This document shows positions 35,141 to 45,205 of a stretch of 64,000 nt of DNA, piece by piece. The notes beneath the pieces are model-generated. The model saw only the letters and a program-made list of their open reading frames with translations. It was not told where the DNA came from and ran no database searches. The stretch is taken from assembly GCF_016801985.1 (NCBI RefSeq), contig NZ_JAEVLS010000001.1:310001-374000 (forward strand). The letters run 5' to 3'. Source of the DNA: Steroidobacter gossypii. GTDB taxonomy: Bacteria; Pseudomonadota; Gammaproteobacteria; Steroidobacterales; Steroidobacteraceae. The stretch's first letter is position 1; each line of letters opens with the position of its first letter. The position numbers and the translations under genes are program-made.

Positions 35141-35165
35141 AAAAGCCCGCCTTCGAGGGCTTTTT
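35141..35165. terminator. Bidirectional rho-independent terminator
   Basis: AAAAGCCC and GGGCTTTT flank an 8-nt loop, with T runs in either direction. It lies 71 nt after the methyltransferase stop and would also catch transcripts coming leftward from tRNA-Ser. Confidence 0.75.
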
Positions 35166-35170
35166 GGATC

Positions 35171-35187
35171 TGGCGGAAAGTGAGGGA
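35171..35187 (-). repeat. Copy of the tRNA-Ser 3' end
   Basis: TGGCGGAAAGTGAGGGA matches the CCA-containing 3' end of the tRNA-Ser gene (35356-35372) at 16 of 17 positions. Each copy is followed, in the tRNA's direction, by a terminator hairpin and an inverted GGCGG..GTGAGG segment. This resembles the rtT-type repeats after E. coli tyrT, which also begin with the tRNA 3' end. Confidence 0.65.
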
Positions 35188-35324
35188 CGACACGAAGTAG
35201 CTCCCTGTACTTCGCCCTTCGGGCGACCTGAAAGTCGTGCAAAACGACTGTCCTGCCCCACATGTATTTACATGGGTCGGACCCTCGGCGCGGGGTTGTC
35301 GATGCCTCACCGAGCCCGCCATAC

Positions 35325-35346
35325 AAAAAAACCCTCTTACGAGGGT
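35325..35346 (-). terminator. Rho-independent terminator of tRNA-Ser
   Basis: On the minus strand, ACCCTC-GTAA-GAGGGT forms a 6-bp stem with a tetraloop followed by seven T residues. It begins 10 nt after the CCA end of tRNA-Ser. Confidence 0.9.
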
Positions 35347-35355
35347 CCTTTGATA

Positions 35356-35446
35356 TGGCGGAGAGTGAGGGATTCGAACCCTCGATGGGCTTTTGACCCA
35401 TACACCCTTAGCAGGGGTGCGCCTTCGACCACTCGGCCAACTCTCC
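35356..35446 (-). tRNA. tRNA-Ser (anticodon GCU)
   Basis: A 91-nt type II tRNA with a long variable arm (minus strand). GGAGAGT begins the acceptor, the anticodon loop is CTGCTAA (GCU, decoding AGC/AGU), the variable arm is the TATGGGTCAAAAGCCCATC hairpin, the T loop is TTCGAAT, and CCA is encoded at 35358-35356. It is downstream of csrA, its usual position in gammaproteobacteria. Confidence 0.97.
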
Positions 35447-35650
35447 GGCGCGGGACTGCCAGGGCGTGACGCCCCAGGAATGCTATTCGCAAACGGGGGC
35501 TTCTGGCCCCAGGTCCGCGAAGGCCGGCAAGAATACTGGCCGTGGCCCGTGAGGTAAAGGGTCCGAGCGCGATGCAGTGCATCTGCTCATAGTCTCGCGG
35601 GAGTGGCGGGCCACGTCACCCCGCGAACAGAACGGTAACGAGCTACGAAC

Positions 35651-35869
35651 TCAGGAGCCCGCGCCGGTGATGGGACGCTTTGCCGCGCCACCGCCCGCCG
35701 CCTGTTCCTCACGCTTGATGCGCTCGTAGATCTCTTCACGATGCACGGCAACCTCTTTCGGCGCGTTCACACCCACACGCACCTGATTGCCTTTGACGCC
35801 TAGGACGGTCACTGTGATGTCGTTACCTATCATCACGGTCTCACCGACGCGCCTTGTCAGAATCAACAT
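35651..35869 (-). CDS. csrA: Carbon storage regulator CsrA
   Basis: 72 residues (E. coli has 61). The conserved core [49 protein letters not shown] includes Arg44-equivalent RNA-binding residues in VAVHREEI. The C-terminal tail [19 protein letters not shown] is longer and disordered. CsrA dimers bind GGA motifs in mRNA leaders and control carbon storage, motility and biofilm. It follows alaS, as in E. coli, with a 344-nt AT-rich leader between them. A strong AAGGAG ribosome-binding site is itself a GGA motif. Confidence 0.97.
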   Translation of the reverse strand: MLILTRRVGETVMIGNDITVTVLGVKGNQVRVGVNAPKEVAVHREEIYERIKREEQAAGGGAAKRPITGAGS

Positions 35870-36213
35870 GGTTCGCTCCTTGCTGTCAGCCGAATGATCA
35901 AGTTGCGTTTGCCGGCGGTGGAATCACCGCCCTCCCACAGCACTCGCACTTTTCATTCAAATCGAGAGTAGGTCAGCTGCTCGGGTAATGGGGATCGGGA
36001 TTTCCCTGAATATCGAAATTACCCTCACAAGAGTGACAATATATTTTTTAATATGTTCGCACTATTTAAACTTGAGTGCGACCCGAATTTTCCCCAGTAT
36101 CAAAAAAATCATACTCATGAGTTTTCAGCCGACATAGCGCGGCAGCCCGACGAGGCGCGGAGTAGACCAGCTTCCCTGCGGCCGTGCAGTTCGCGCAATC
36201 ACTGTTGACAGTT
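35870..36213 (-). promoter_or_regulatory. csrA leader and promoter region with hairpin
   Basis: No gene is present. On the minus strand the region begins with an AT-rich block (about 36010-36110), markedly poorer in GC than its surroundings and a probable promoter zone. Nearer csrA, GGCGGTG-ATTC-CACCGCC (35931-35914) forms a perfect 7-bp hairpin directly preceded by TGGGAGGG, and AAGGAG precedes the start codon. Several GGA motifs in or beside a hairpin suit CsrA autoregulation (inference). Confidence 0.55.
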
Positions 36214-38862
36214 TCAGGCGGATTTTGCCGCAACTTTGGACTCGATCCAGTTGGCGACGCCGGCCAAAGCGGTATCGAGTTGCGTGGGATCGTTGCCGCC
36301 GGCCTGCGCCATGTCGGCGCGGCCGCCACCTCGCCCGCCGACCTGTTGCGCGACAAAGTTAACTAAATCTCCCGCTTTCACCCTCGCCGTCTGATCCGCC
36401 GTCACACCCGCGATCAGCACGACTTTGTTCCCTTCCTGCACCGACGCAAGCACGATGGCCGCGGAGCGCAGTTTGTTCTTCAACTGATCCACGGCGTCAC
36501 GCAGCGCCGGCGCATCGGCTCCGTCGACGCGCGTGGCAACTACTTTCAAACCACCGACGTCGACCGCAGTGCTCGACAGGTCGTTGCCTTGTCCACTGGC
36601 GAGTTTGGACTTGAGCGCGGCGACTTCTTTCTCCAGCTTGCGGCTGCGATCGAGTAGCTGCCGGACTTTGTCCTCGACGTCCTCGCGACCTGCTTTCACC
36701 AGCGAAGCCACGTCACGCAGCACGCGATCCGTCTGCGAGATCCATTCGTACGCGCCTTGACCGGTGACGGCCTCGATACGCCGAATGCCCGCGGCCACGC
36801 CACCTTCGCTGACGATCTTGAACAAACCGATTTCGCCTGTACGACTTACATGAGTGCCGCCGCACAGCTCGGTGGAGAAGCCGCCGAAGCTGAGCACGCG
36901 CACCTGGTCGTCATACTTCTCGCCGAACAATGCCATCGCGCCCGAAGCCACGGCATCGTCATACGCCATCAACTTCGTCTCCGCCGCCGAATTGGCACGG
37001 ATCTCCGCGTTGACCATCTCTTCGATCTGCCTCGACTCTTCTGGCGTCAGCGCCGCGAAATGTGCGAAGTCGAAACGCAGTCGATCGGGCGCGACCAACG
37101 AGCCCTTCTGAGTCACGTGAGTACCGAGCACCTTACGCAAAGCCGCGTGCAGCAGGTGTGTGGCCGAATGATTGGCCATTGTCGCGCGACGCCGCTCTAC
37201 GTCGACACGCGCCTCGATCCGCGCGCCGACGCGCAGTTCGCCAGAACTTACTCGACCGACGTGCGCGAATGCGCTACCGATCTTCAGAGTATCGAGCACC
37301 TCGAACTTAGCTCCGTCGCCGAGCAACTCACCAGTGTCGCCCACCTGCCCCCCGCTTTCTGCGTAGAAGGGCGTGTGGTCGAGAATGACTTGCCCTTCTT
37401 CGCCTGAGCGCAGCACGTCGACGCGCTCTTTGCCGCGGAGGATGGCGACGATCGTGCCGCTGCCCTGGACGCTGTCGTAGCCACTGAAGATGGTCTTGTC
37501 GTCCAACGAAATGCCGGCGCGCAGATCGACGCCGAACTTGCTGGCGGCACGGCCGCGCTCGCGCTGCGCTTCCATCGCGGCTTCGAATCCTGCTTCATCA
37601 ATCGTGAAGCCGCGCTCACGCGCGATGTCCGCAGTGAGATCCAGCGGGAAGCCGAAGGTGTCGTAGAGCCGGAACACGGTTTCGCCGGGAATCTGCTTGC
37701 CCTGCAAAGAGCCGATCGCCTGATCCAGCAAAGCCATGCCTTGCGAGAGCGTTTCCGCGAAGCGTTCTTCTTCTTGCTTGAGCACGCGCTCGATCTGCGC
37801 TCGCTGCGTGCGCAGTTCGGGATAAGCCTCGCCCATCTCCTTTTCGAGCGCGCCCACCAACGTGTAGAAGAACGGCTGCGTTTGGCCGAGCTTGTAACCA
37901 TGGCGCACGGCGCGGCGAATGATGCGACGGAGTACATAGCCGCGACCTTCGTTAGCGGGGTACACACCATCAGCCACGAGGAACGAACACGCGCGAATGT
38001 GATCCGCGATCACGCGCAGTGAGCTCGAGGACAGATCCTTGGTGTGAGTCGCTTCGGCGGCGGCCTTGATGAGGTTGACGAACAGATCGATCTCGTAGTT
38101 CGAGTGCACGCCCTGCATCACCGCGGCCGTGCGCTCGAGGCCCATACCGGTGTCGACCGAGGGCTTGGGCAGCGGAGTGAGCTTGCCCTCCTCCGAACGC
38201 TCGAACTGCATGAACACCAGATTCCAGATTTCGATCCAGCGATCGCCGTCCGCGTCCGCCGAGCCCGGCGGGCCGCCCGGAATGTGCGCGCCGTGATCGT
38301 AGAAGACCTCAGTGCACGGACCGCACGGGCCCGTCTCGCCCATTTGCCAGAAGTTGTCCGAGCCGCCGCCCGACTTGTCGCCGATGCGCACAATGCGATC
38401 CGCGGCCACGCCGACATCCTTGTGCCAGATGTCATAAGCCTCGTCGTCGGTGTGATACACCGTCACCATCAATCGCTGCGGATCGATGCCCAGGTACCGC
38501 TGGCCGGTGACGAACTCCCAGGCAAAGCGAATGGCGTCGCGCTTGAAGTAGTCGCCGAAGCTGAAGTTGCCCAGCATCTCGAAAAAGGTGTGATGCCGGG
38601 CCGTGTAGCCGACGTTCTCGAGATCGTTGTGCTTGCCGCCGGCACGCACGCAGCGCTGTGAGCTGGCGGCGCGGCTGTAGTTGCGCTTGTCCTTGCCTAA
38701 AAAGACGTCTTTGAACTGCACCATGCCGGCGTTGGTGAACAGCAGGGTCGGGTCGTTCCCCGGCACCAATGAGCTGGAGGCCACCACCTGGTGGCCACGC
38801 TCACGAAAAAAATCGAGGAACAGCGCGCGAAGTTCGGCGCTCGACAGGCGCTTGGCAGTCAT
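36214..38862 (-). CDS. alaS: Alanyl-tRNA synthetase
   Basis: 882 residues, full length for a bacterial AlaRS. The class II core starts with [33 protein letters not shown] and [19 protein letters not shown]; the editing domain has [19 protein letters not shown] (zinc-ligand His pair) and [11 protein letters not shown] with the conserved Cys and His; the C-terminal oligomerisation domain closes with [15 protein letters not shown]. It charges tRNA-Ala and removes Ser/Gly. It starts 9 nt after the recX stop, so recA, recX and alaS may be cotranscribed. Confidence 0.98.
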   Translation of the reverse strand: MTAKRLSSAELRALFLDFFRERGHQVVASSSLVPGNDPTLLFTNAGMVQFKDVFLGKDKRNYSRAASSQRCVRAGGKHNDLENVGYTARHHTFFEMLGNFSFGDYFKRDAIRFAWEFVTGQRYLGIDPQRLMVTVYHTDDEAYDIWHKDVGVAADRIVRIGDKSGGGSDNFWQMGETGPCGPCTEVFYDHGAHIPGGPPGSADADGDRWIEIWNLVFMQFERSEEGKLTPLPKPSVDTGMGLERTAAVMQGVHSNYEIDLFVNLIKAAAEATHTKDLSSSSLRVIADHIRACSFLVADGVYPANEGRGYVLRRIIRRAVRHGYKLGQTQPFFYTLVGALEKEMGEAYPELRTQRAQIERVLKQEEERFAETLSQGMALLDQAIGSLQGKQIPGETVFRLYDTFGFPLDLTADIARERGFTIDEAGFEAAMEAQRERGRAASKFGVDLRAGISLDDKTIFSGYDSVQGSGTIVAILRGKERVDVLRSGEEGQVILDHTPFYAESGGQVGDTGELLGDGAKFEVLDTLKIGSAFAHVGRVSSGELRVGARIEARVDVERRRATMANHSATHLLHAALRKVLGTHVTQKGSLVAPDRLRFDFAHFAALTPEESRQIEEMVNAEIRANSAAETKLMAYDDAVASGAMALFGEKYDDQVRVLSFGGFSTELCGGTHVSRTGEIGLFKIVSEGGVAAGIRRIEAVTGQGAYEWISQTDRVLRDVASLVKAGREDVEDKVRQLLDRSRKLEKEVAALKSKLASGQGNDLSSTAVDVGGLKVVATRVDGADAPALRDAVDQLKNKLRSAAIVLASVQEGNKVVLIAGVTADQTARVKAGDLVNFVAQQVGGRGGGRADMAQAGGNDPTQLDTALAGVANWIESKVAAKSA

Positions 38863-38871
38863 GAGAAACCG

Positions 38872-39483
38872 TCAGGATTGATCCGGATCGAATCCTCCGC
38901 CCGGATCGAAGTCCTTTTCCGGCTCGTCGTCCACGTCAGGATCGAACTTCAGGGCGGCGCGGATCTGATCGCTGTGAAAACCGCGATATTGAAGGAACCG
39001 CGCCTGCTTTGCACGTTCAGCGGCGGTTTTCGGCAGCCCCTCGCCGAACTTGCGCCGCCGAACCTCGGCCGCCAGCCCGTTCCAGTTACGGTCGGTGGCG
39101 CCCATCTCCTGCTGGATCTGGTCGTCGGCGACGCCCTGCTGCCGCAGCTGCGCCCGGATGCGCACCGGGCCCTGGCCGCGGCGGGCATGGTGGTGAACAT
39201 AATTGGCGGCGAAGCGCTCGTCGGAAACCCACTTTTTCTTGCCTAGCTTATCCAGCACGGCCTCTATGCTGGCCTCGGGGTAGCCCTTCGCGGCCAGCTT
39301 GCGCTTCAGCTCCTCGGTGGAATGCTCACGGCGCGAAAGCAAGCGCACCGCCGCAACTTCGACTTCCTTGTCCCGCTGCCTGGCGCGCTCGACTTGCTGT
39401 TCGGGGGTCAGCTCCGCTTCGACCTCGGGCAGGCCCGAGGCCTCGAACAACTCCCGCGTGCGGTTGCTCTTAGACCGCCTCAC
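38872..39483 (-). CDS. recX: RecA regulatory protein RecX
   Basis: About 203 residues from a GTG at 39483 overlapping the recA 3' end by 14 nt; a TTG at 39450 is an alternative. Three RecX helical repeats are visible: [60 protein letters not shown] and [20 protein letters not shown]. RecX binds RecA filaments and limits their extension. The Asp/Gly/Pro-rich C-terminus is a lineage tail. The frame stays open upstream inside recA, but that extension is low-complexity Arg/Ser and is rejected. Confidence 0.92.
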   Translation of the reverse strand: MRRSKSNRTRELFEASGLPEVEAELTPEQQVERARQRDKEVEVAAVRLLSRREHSTEELKRKLAAKGYPEASIEAVLDKLGKKKWVSDERFAANYVHHHARRGQGPVRIRAQLRQQGVADDQIQQEMGATDRNWNGLAAEVRRRKFGEGLPKTAAERAKQARFLQYRGFHSDQIRAALKFDPDVDDEPEKDFDPGGGFDPDQS

Positions 39484-40495
39484 CCTTCTCGGCCTCGCCG
39501 CGCTTGGCCGGCAGCAGCTTCTCGCGGATCTTGCTCTCGATCTCGCGAGCGATGTCCGGGTTCTGCGCCAGGAAGGTGCGTGCGTTTTCCTTGCCCTGGC
39601 CGATGCGCTCGCCGTTATAGCTGTACCAGGAGCCCGATTTCTCGACCAGGCCCTGCGCCACGCCGATATCGATGATCTCGCCATTCCGCGAGATGCCCTG
39701 GCCGTACATGATTTCGAACTCGGCTTCGCGGAACGGCGGCGCCACCTTGTTCTTGACCACTTTGACGCGGGTCTGGTTGCCGACCACTTCCTCGCCATTC
39801 TTGATGGCGCCGATGCGACGGATGTCCAGACGCACCGAGGAATAGAACTTGAGCGCGTTACCGCCGGTGGTGGTTTCCGGATTGCCGAACATCACGCCGA
39901 TCTTCATGCGGATCTGGTTGATGAAGATGACGATGGTGTTGGAGCGCTTGATGTTGCCGGTGAGCTTACGCAATGCCTGCGACATCAGGCGGGCCTGCAG
40001 ACCGACATGCGCATCGCCCATTTCGCCTTCGATTTCCGCCTTGGGCGTCAACGCGGCGACCGAGTCCACCACGACCACGTCGACCGCGCTGGAGCGGACC
40101 AGCATGTCCGTGATTTCCAGAGCCTGCTCGCCCGTGTCGGGCTGCGAGACCAGCAGTTCCTGCACGTTCACGCCGAGCTTGCCGGCGTACACCGGATCCA
40201 GCGCGTGTTCCGCGTCGACGAACGCAGCGGTGCCGCCGGCGCGCTGCGCCTCTGCGATGACCTGCAAGGTCAGTGTGGTTTTGCCCGAGGATTCCGGACC
40301 GTAGATTTCGATGACTCGACCGCGGGGCAGGCCGCCCACGCCGAGCGCGATATCCAGACCCAGCGAGCCGGTGGAAACCGCCTCCACATCGTAAGTGGCG
40401 CTGGCGTCGCCGAGACGCATCACCGAGCCCTTGCCGAATTGCTTTTCGATCTGGCCGAGCGCGGCGACAAGCGCCTTCTTGCGATTTTCTTCCAT
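39470..40495 (-). CDS. recA: Recombinase RecA
   Basis: 341 residues from [20 protein letters not shown]; the TTG 36 nt upstream is rejected. Walker A GPESSGKT, Walker [11 protein letters not shown], loop L1 [20 protein letters not shown], and loop L2 [19 protein letters not shown] with NQIRMKIG are intact. RecA promotes strand exchange and LexA self-cleavage. A LexA box lies at 40573-40588 upstream, so the gene is SOS-controlled. pncC and thpR precede it, and recX and alaS follow, the standard gammaproteobacterial order. Confidence 0.99.
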   Translation of the reverse strand: MEENRKKALVAALGQIEKQFGKGSVMRLGDASATYDVEAVSTGSLGLDIALGVGGLPRGRVIEIYGPESSGKTTLTLQVIAEAQRAGGTAAFVDAEHALDPVYAGKLGVNVQELLVSQPDTGEQALEITDMLVRSSAVDVVVVDSVAALTPKAEIEGEMGDAHVGLQARLMSQALRKLTGNIKRSNTIVIFINQIRMKIGVMFGNPETTTGGNALKFYSSVRLDIRRIGAIKNGEEVVGNQTRVKVVKNKVAPPFREAEFEIMYGQGISRNGEIIDIGVAQGLVEKSGSWYSYNGERIGQGKENARTFLAQNPDIAREIESKIREKLLPAKRGEAEKGEAV

Positions 40496-40572
40496 CGGAT
40501 GACCTGCCTGATTGATTGCTTCAGCTTCCAAGCCAGTATTTTACAAACCTGAAGCTCGAAACTGGGGAATAT

Positions 40573-40588
40573 CTGTATATTTGCACAG
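40573..40588. promoter_or_regulatory. LexA (SOS) box upstream of recA
   Basis: CTGTATATTTGCACAG fits the CTG-N10-CAG gammaproteobacterial LexA consensus with an AT-rich centre. It lies about 80 nt upstream of the recA ATG, within the 142-nt gap after thpR. Confidence 0.88.
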
Positions 40589-40637
40589 TTATTCCTGTTA
40601 TGCCACTGCCGGAGCGTGCTAGGCAGGAGTCAGCGGC

Positions 40638-41171
40638 TCATTCACGCTCGAGGGGCCAGCGGTTCAGCACCGAATACTGCGAGCCGCGGGCGTCGCGCAC
40701 CGATTCGACCAGCGCGAAATCATTCACTTGCTGGCGGAGAACCTCGATCTTTTGAGTCGGGCGGCTGCGCGGCAGGTCGCGCGCGAGCGTGATGTGCGGT
40801 CGGAATTCCCGCTCGTCTTCGCGCACGAAGTTGCTCAGATGGGCACGTAATCTGGTGGCCAGATCGATCGCCGCAGCCGGCGGCGTGGACGAGGTGAGAC
40901 ACAACAATCTGCGCCCCCATGCCTCGACACCATCGAAGCTCAGCTCGAACGCGGGGCTGCCGGCGAGCGGCGCGGCCGCTTGCTGAACGACGTCGAAGTT
41001 CTCGGCCGGGACCTCGCCAAGAAACAGCAGCGTAACGTGCAGGTTCCTCGCCGGGATCAGCCGCCCGCCGCTGGCTAGGGCAATCGCGTGCGTGGCTGTC
41101 TCGATTTCAGCTCGAAACTGATCGGTGGGCCACAACGCGAAAAACAATCGACGGTGCCGGGCAGGGTCCAC
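40638..41171 (-). CDS. thpR: RNA 2',3'-cyclic phosphodiesterase (ThpR/LigT)
   Basis: 177 residues with the two HxTx motifs of the 2H phosphoesterases: HVTLLFLG (His45) and HITLARDL (His126), in the usual spacing, plus RRLFFALWPTDQFRAEI at the N-terminus. It opens 2',3'-cyclic phosphate ends on RNA. The start is GTG at 41171, one base past the pncC stop, with GGAAG 7 nt upstream, so it is coupled to pncC. Confidence 0.92.
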   Translation of the reverse strand: MDPARHRRLFFALWPTDQFRAEIETATHAIALASGGRLIPARNLHVTLLFLGEVPAENFDVVQQAAAPLAGSPAFELSFDGVEAWGRRLLCLTSSTPPAAAIDLATRLRAHLSNFVREDEREFRPHITLARDLPRSRPTQKIEVLRQQVNDFALVESVRDARGSQYSVLNRWPLERE

Positions 41172-41172
41172 T

Positions 41173-41688
41173 TCATGGCTTCCGCTGCAGCTGGCTCAAC
41201 TCGCGCAGTGCTCGCGCCACGGACTGACGGCGAATGGCTTCCCGATCCCCCGTGAATGTCTCCAGCGCGACGCGAGTTTCGATTTCGCCATTCTCCTTCC
41301 ACGCCCAGGCGAACCAGACTGTGCCCACAGGCTTGCCCGGCTGCGCGCCCGCAGGACCGGCGATGCCCGTGACCGCGAGAGAGATGTGCCCGCCGAGCGC
41401 TTCGAGCGCGCCGATCGCCATTTCGCGGGCAGTCGCTTCGCTCACCGCGCCGTGCGAAGCCAGCGTCGAAGGGCGCACGCCGAGCAGGGACTGCTTGAGC
41501 ACGTTGCTGTAGACAACCACACCGCCGTCGTACCATGCCGAGCTGCCGGCGATATCGGTCAACAACTTGGCCACCCAGCCGCCCGTGCACGACTCGGCCG
41601 TGACCAGGCGCCGCTCGGCGTCCAACAGGTCCGCGCCGGCCTGGGTGGCCAGGCGCATCAAATCCTCATCGTTGTTCATGCCATGCAT
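41173..41688 (-). CDS. pncC: Nicotinamide-nucleotide amidase (CinA C-terminal domain)
   Basis: 171 residues covering only the CinA C-terminal domain: RRLVTAESCTGGWVAKLLTD with the catalytic Ser, WYDGGVVVYSNVLKQSLLGV, GAVSEATAREMAIGA and LAVTGIAGPAGAQPGKPVGT. It deamidates NMN to nicotinate mononucleotide in pyridine nucleotide recycling. ATGs at 41688 and 41679 are both possible. Position upstream of recA is conserved, as is the divergent mutS. Confidence 0.93.
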   Translation of the reverse strand: MHGMNNDEDLMRLATQAGADLLDAERRLVTAESCTGGWVAKLLTDIAGSSAWYDGGVVVYSNVLKQSLLGVRPSTLASHGAVSEATAREMAIGALEALGGHISLAVTGIAGPAGAQPGKPVGTVWFAWAWKENGEIETRVALETFTGDREAIRRQSVARALRELSQLQRKP

Positions 41689-41783
41689 GCTTCAAGCTCT
41701 CGGGGATCAACGTCAAGCTGGGCATATCCGGATTCGCGCAGGCACAATTCCGTTCTTAAGCGTCACGAGCCAAGCACCCCGCG

Positions 41784-44360
41784 ATGTCCGCCGCCCTGGA
41801 AACACATACCCCGTCCATGCAGCAGTACCTGCGCCTCAAAGCGCAGTACCCGAACGAGTTGCTGTTCTATCGCATGGGCGACTTCTACGAGCTGTTCTTC
41901 GAGGATGCCAAGCGAGCCGCGCGCCTGCTGGATATCACCCTGACCGCCCGTGGGCAATCGGCCGGACAGCCCATTCCCATGGCCGGCGTGCCGTATCACA
42001 GCGCCGAGTCGTACCTGGCGCGGCTGGTCCGCCGCGGCGAGTCCGTCGCCATTTGCGAACAGATCGGCGACCCGGCCAAGTCGAAAGGACCCGTGGAGCG
42101 CGCGGTGGTGCGCGTGGTCACTCCCGGCACGGTCACCGATGACGCGTTTCTCGATGCGCGCCGGGACACGTTGCTCGCCGCTCTGTATCGGGAGGGTCAG
42201 CGTTTCGGAATCGCGTGGATGGAATTGTCGAGCGGCCGTTTCAGCGTGATGGAAGCCGCAGGCGAGGAAGCGCTCGCCGCCGAGATCGAGCGGTTGAAAC
42301 CGGCGGAACTGCTGATTCCTGAATCATCCGCGCGCGACGGCATCAACATTTTCGTCCGCGAGCGGCCGCAGTGGCACTTCGATTTGGAAACATGCACTCG
42401 GCTGCTGTGTGAGCAATTCGCGACGCGCGATCTGTCTGGCTTCGGCTGCGCCGAATACTTCCTCGCGATTCGTGCGGCCGGCACGTTGCTTCAGTACGTT
42501 CGTGACACGCAAAAAGCCGCTCTGCCTCATCTTCGCGGGCTGCGCACTGAAGAGCGCAGCGAGGCCGTGCTGCTCGACGCCGCGACTCGTCGCAATCTCG
42601 AGTTGGATGTGAGCTTGACCGATCGGCCCGAGTGCACCGTCGCTGCCGTGCTGGATGAAACAGCCACTGCGATGGGCGGCCGTGAGCTGCGTCGTTGGCT
42701 GCATCGGCCGCTGCGGGACCGCGGCGCTGTCGAACTGCGCCTGCAGGCGATCTCGACGTTGATCGAACGCGCGTTGTACACGCCGCTCCACGATGTGCTC
42801 AATCACGTCGGCGACATCGAACGCGGCCTCGCACGAGTTGCGCTCAAGAGCGCTCGTCCGCGCGATCTGGCGCAGTTGCGCGACGCGCTCGGCAGACTGC
42901 CCGACTTGCAGCAACTGCTCGCGAACATCGATTCTCCGCTGCTGCGCGAGCTTGCTGCTCAAGCCGGTACTCATCCCGATCTTCATGACGTGCTCAAACG
43001 CGCCATCGTTGAGACCCCTCCCCCCATTCTGCGCGAAGGCGGCGTCATTGCGCCGGGCTACGACGCCGAGCTCGACGACCTGAAGCGCATCAGCGAGCAC
43101 AGCGATCAATACCTGGTCGAGCTCGAAACGCGCGAACGCGAGCGCAGCGGCATCGCGAATCTGCGGCTTGGTTACAACCGGGTGCAGGGCTACTACATCG
43201 AGATCAATCGCAGCTTCGCCGACAAGGTGCCGCCGGATTATCACCGCCGCCAGACGGTGAAAAACGCCGAGCGCTACATCACGCCGGAGCTCAAGGAGTT
43301 CGAGGATAAAGTGCTCGGCGCACGCGATCGGGCGCTGGCCCGGGAGAAACAACTTTATGACGAGCTGCTGGATCTGCTGATATCTCGGCTTGCCGAGCTG
43401 CAAGCCTCGGCGGCGGCGTTGGCGGCGTTGGACGTGTTGTCCAATCTCGCCGAGCGAGCGGTGACTTTGCGATATGCGCAACCGGAGCTGTCGGACGATC
43501 CGGTGTTGCAGATCACCGAAGGTCGCCATCCCGTGGTCGAGCGCTTCATCGATCAACCGTTCGTGCCCAACGACCTCGACCTGCACAACTCGCGTCGTAT
43601 GCTGGTCATCACCGGCCCGAACATGGGCGGTAAATCGACTTTCATGCGCCAGACTGCGCTCATCGTCATTCTCGCGCGCATCGGCAGCTATGTGCCCGCC
43701 AGGGCTGCACGAATCGGGCCCATCGATCGCGTGTTCACGCGCATCGGCGCGTCGGACGATCTTGCCGGCGGTCGGTCGACATTCATGGTCGAAATGACCG
43801 AGGCAGCCAACATTCTCAACAACGCCACCAACAATAGTTTGGTGTTGATGGATGAGATTGGCCGCGGCACCAGTACCTACGACGGCTTGTCCCTGGCGTG
43901 GGCTTGCGCGAATCACATCGCTCGTTCCGTGCGCGCGTTCACTTTGTTCGCCACGCACTACTTCGAGCTCACATCGCTGGCGCAGGACCTGGACAACTGC
44001 TCGAACGTGCATCTGGATGCTACCGAGCATGGAGAGAAACTCATCTTCCTGCATACGGTGAAGGAAGGTCCCGCGAATCAGAGCTACGGGCTGCAGGTCG
44101 CGGCGCTCGCCGGCGTGCCGCCGAAAGTGATCAACGCCGCGCGCAAGTATCTGCACGAACTGGAGCGTCGCTCCGCTGCGGCCGCTCAGCAGATGAAGCC
44201 TCAGCAGGAGTTGCTGCTCGAATTCCCCGAGGACGAGGAGGAAGAGGAACACGCCGCCATCGCCGCTCTCCGCAGCGCCGACCCGGACTCCATGACGCCT
44301 CGCGAAGCGCTCGACGCGCTGTACAGATTGAAGAAGTTGGCCATGGAAAAGGGGAACTGA
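41784..44360 (+). CDS. mutS: DNA mismatch repair protein MutS
   Basis: 858 residues, full length. The mismatch-binding domain begins [20 protein letters not shown] with [14 protein letters not shown], which contains the Phe-x-Glu wedge (the F and E of DFYE). The clamp, lever and ATPase domains follow, with Walker [10 protein letters not shown] near 611, DEIGRGTST near 690 and the His-loop FATHYFELT. The C-terminal stretch includes an acidic run ([10 protein letters not shown]) before the tetramerisation region. It recognises mispairs with MutL. It is divergent from pncC and convergent with a hydrolase gene. Confidence 0.99.
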   Translation: MSAALETHTPSMQQYLRLKAQYPNELLFYRMGDFYELFFEDAKRAARLLDITLTARGQSAGQPIPMAGVPYHSAESYLARLVRRGESVAICEQIGDPAKSKGPVERAVVRVVTPGTVTDDAFLDARRDTLLAALYREGQRFGIAWMELSSGRFSVMEAAGEEALAAEIERLKPAELLIPESSARDGINIFVRERPQWHFDLETCTRLLCEQFATRDLSGFGCAEYFLAIRAAGTLLQYVRDTQKAALPHLRGLRTEERSEAVLLDAATRRNLELDVSLTDRPECTVAAVLDETATAMGGRELRRWLHRPLRDRGAVELRLQAISTLIERALYTPLHDVLNHVGDIERGLARVALKSARPRDLAQLRDALGRLPDLQQLLANIDSPLLRELAAQAGTHPDLHDVLKRAIVETPPPILREGGVIAPGYDAELDDLKRISEHSDQYLVELETRERERSGIANLRLGYNRVQGYYIEINRSFADKVPPDYHRRQTVKNAERYITPELKEFEDKVLGARDRALAREKQLYDELLDLLISRLAELQASAAALAALDVLSNLAERAVTLRYAQPELSDDPVLQITEGRHPVVERFIDQPFVPNDLDLHNSRRMLVITGPNMGGKSTFMRQTALIVILARIGSYVPARAARIGPIDRVFTRIGASDDLAGGRSTFMVEMTEAANILNNATNNSLVLMDEIGRGTSTYDGLSLAWACANHIARSVRAFTLFATHYFELTSLAQDLDNCSNVHLDATEHGEKLIFLHTVKEGPANQSYGLQVAALAGVPPKVINAARKYLHELERRSAAAAQQMKPQQELLLEFPEDEEEEEHAAIAALRSADPDSMTPREALDALYRLKKLAMEKGN

Positions 44361-44440
44361 GACAAAGATGGAGCGCTGCCGCTCTTATCCTGTGACGTCG
44401 AGCTGACGCATCGGCGTCGCCGGAGTGACCTACCGGGACG

Positions 44441-45106
44441 TCACCGCCGAAACATCCCGCTACGCAAGAAACATCGAGCCTGCTCAGCCACCTCAGTGGA
44501 AAACAGCATGCCGGTATGTGAGATCGACAGGACGATGTGATCCTTGGCTCCAGGCAGCTTGGTCTCCTCCACCAGCACCGTGCCGTCATGATCGGCGTTC
44601 AGGTCGGCGAACAAGCGCCCGAGGCCCAATCTCATGGACCCCGCGATCACGCCAATCTCACGATGGCCGCGCCATTCGCGCGGCGCGCAATTGATACATT
44701 CGGCATTCACCGCCGCGCCGAGGATCGCGCGCCCGAAGGGAACGACGCGCGCCACACCCTGCGCCGCTTTCGAGCCTTGTGACGGCGTCCCCAGCAAGAC
44801 CGCCCGACCCGGCGGCAAATCGTCGGTGACCTCCAGGGCGCGCAGGATCACCAGCCCACCCAGACTGTGACCGACGAAGTGCAACTCCGGAACATGCTGC
44901 GCACGAGCGAAATCCAATAGCCCGCGCACGTGATCGTTCATCGAGCCGCTCACGGTCGGATACGAAAACGAAGCGACACGAAATTGACCGCCGGCCTCGA
45001 GCCGGTGTTGCAAGATCCGCAGCTGAAAGCCCGACATCCACAGTCCATGCACCAGTACGATGGTGGCAGGCTCGGCTGCCGCGCGCCGTTTGGGATCGTT
45101 GTTCAA
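44441..45106 (-). CDS. Alpha/beta hydrolase (small lipase/PGAP1-like)
   Basis: 221 residues. Oxyanion strand TIVLVHGLWMSGFQLRIL, nucleophile elbow FVGHSLGGLVILRAL and C-terminal His in ISHTGMLFSTEVAEQ give a plausible Ser-His catalytic pair; the acid may be in LNADHDGTVLVEET. No signal peptide. The start is a TTG at 45106 with AAGGG upstream; no ATG lies before residue 24. It belongs to the short cytosolic hydrolases seen beside mutS in related bacteria. Substrate unknown. Confidence 0.8.
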   Translation of the reverse strand: MNNDPKRRAAAEPATIVLVHGLWMSGFQLRILQHRLEAGGQFRVASFSYPTVSGSMNDHVRGLLDFARAQHVPELHFVGHSLGGLVILRALEVTDDLPPGRAVLLGTPSQGSKAAQGVARVVPFGRAILGAAVNAECINCAPREWRGHREIGVIAGSMRLGLGRLFADLNADHDGTVLVEETKLPGAKDHIVLSISHTGMLFSTEVAEQARCFLRSGMFRR

Positions 45107-45205
45107 GTCGCCATTGCCCTTGAAAGCCGTGACAAGCTATGGTCGCAGCGTGCGCCGACCGGGCGCAACACAACCGACAATGAACACGGGCACTCTGGGG
45201 GACTC

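Noticed and set aside
35048-35401. 118-codon minus-strand open frame
   Set aside because: It translates tRNA-Ser and the terminator region; the IEGSNPSLS-like start is the usual false product of a tRNA.
36066-36356. 96-codon minus-strand frame between alaS and csrA
   Set aside because: Mostly a shadow of the alaS 3' end plus AT-rich leader; no ribosome-binding site.
39484-39798. N-terminal extension of RecX
   Set aside because: Lies inside recA in another frame and is Arg/Ser/Ala low complexity.
42324-44252. 642-codon minus-strand open frame
   Set aside because: Antisense of mutS with no protein-family motif.
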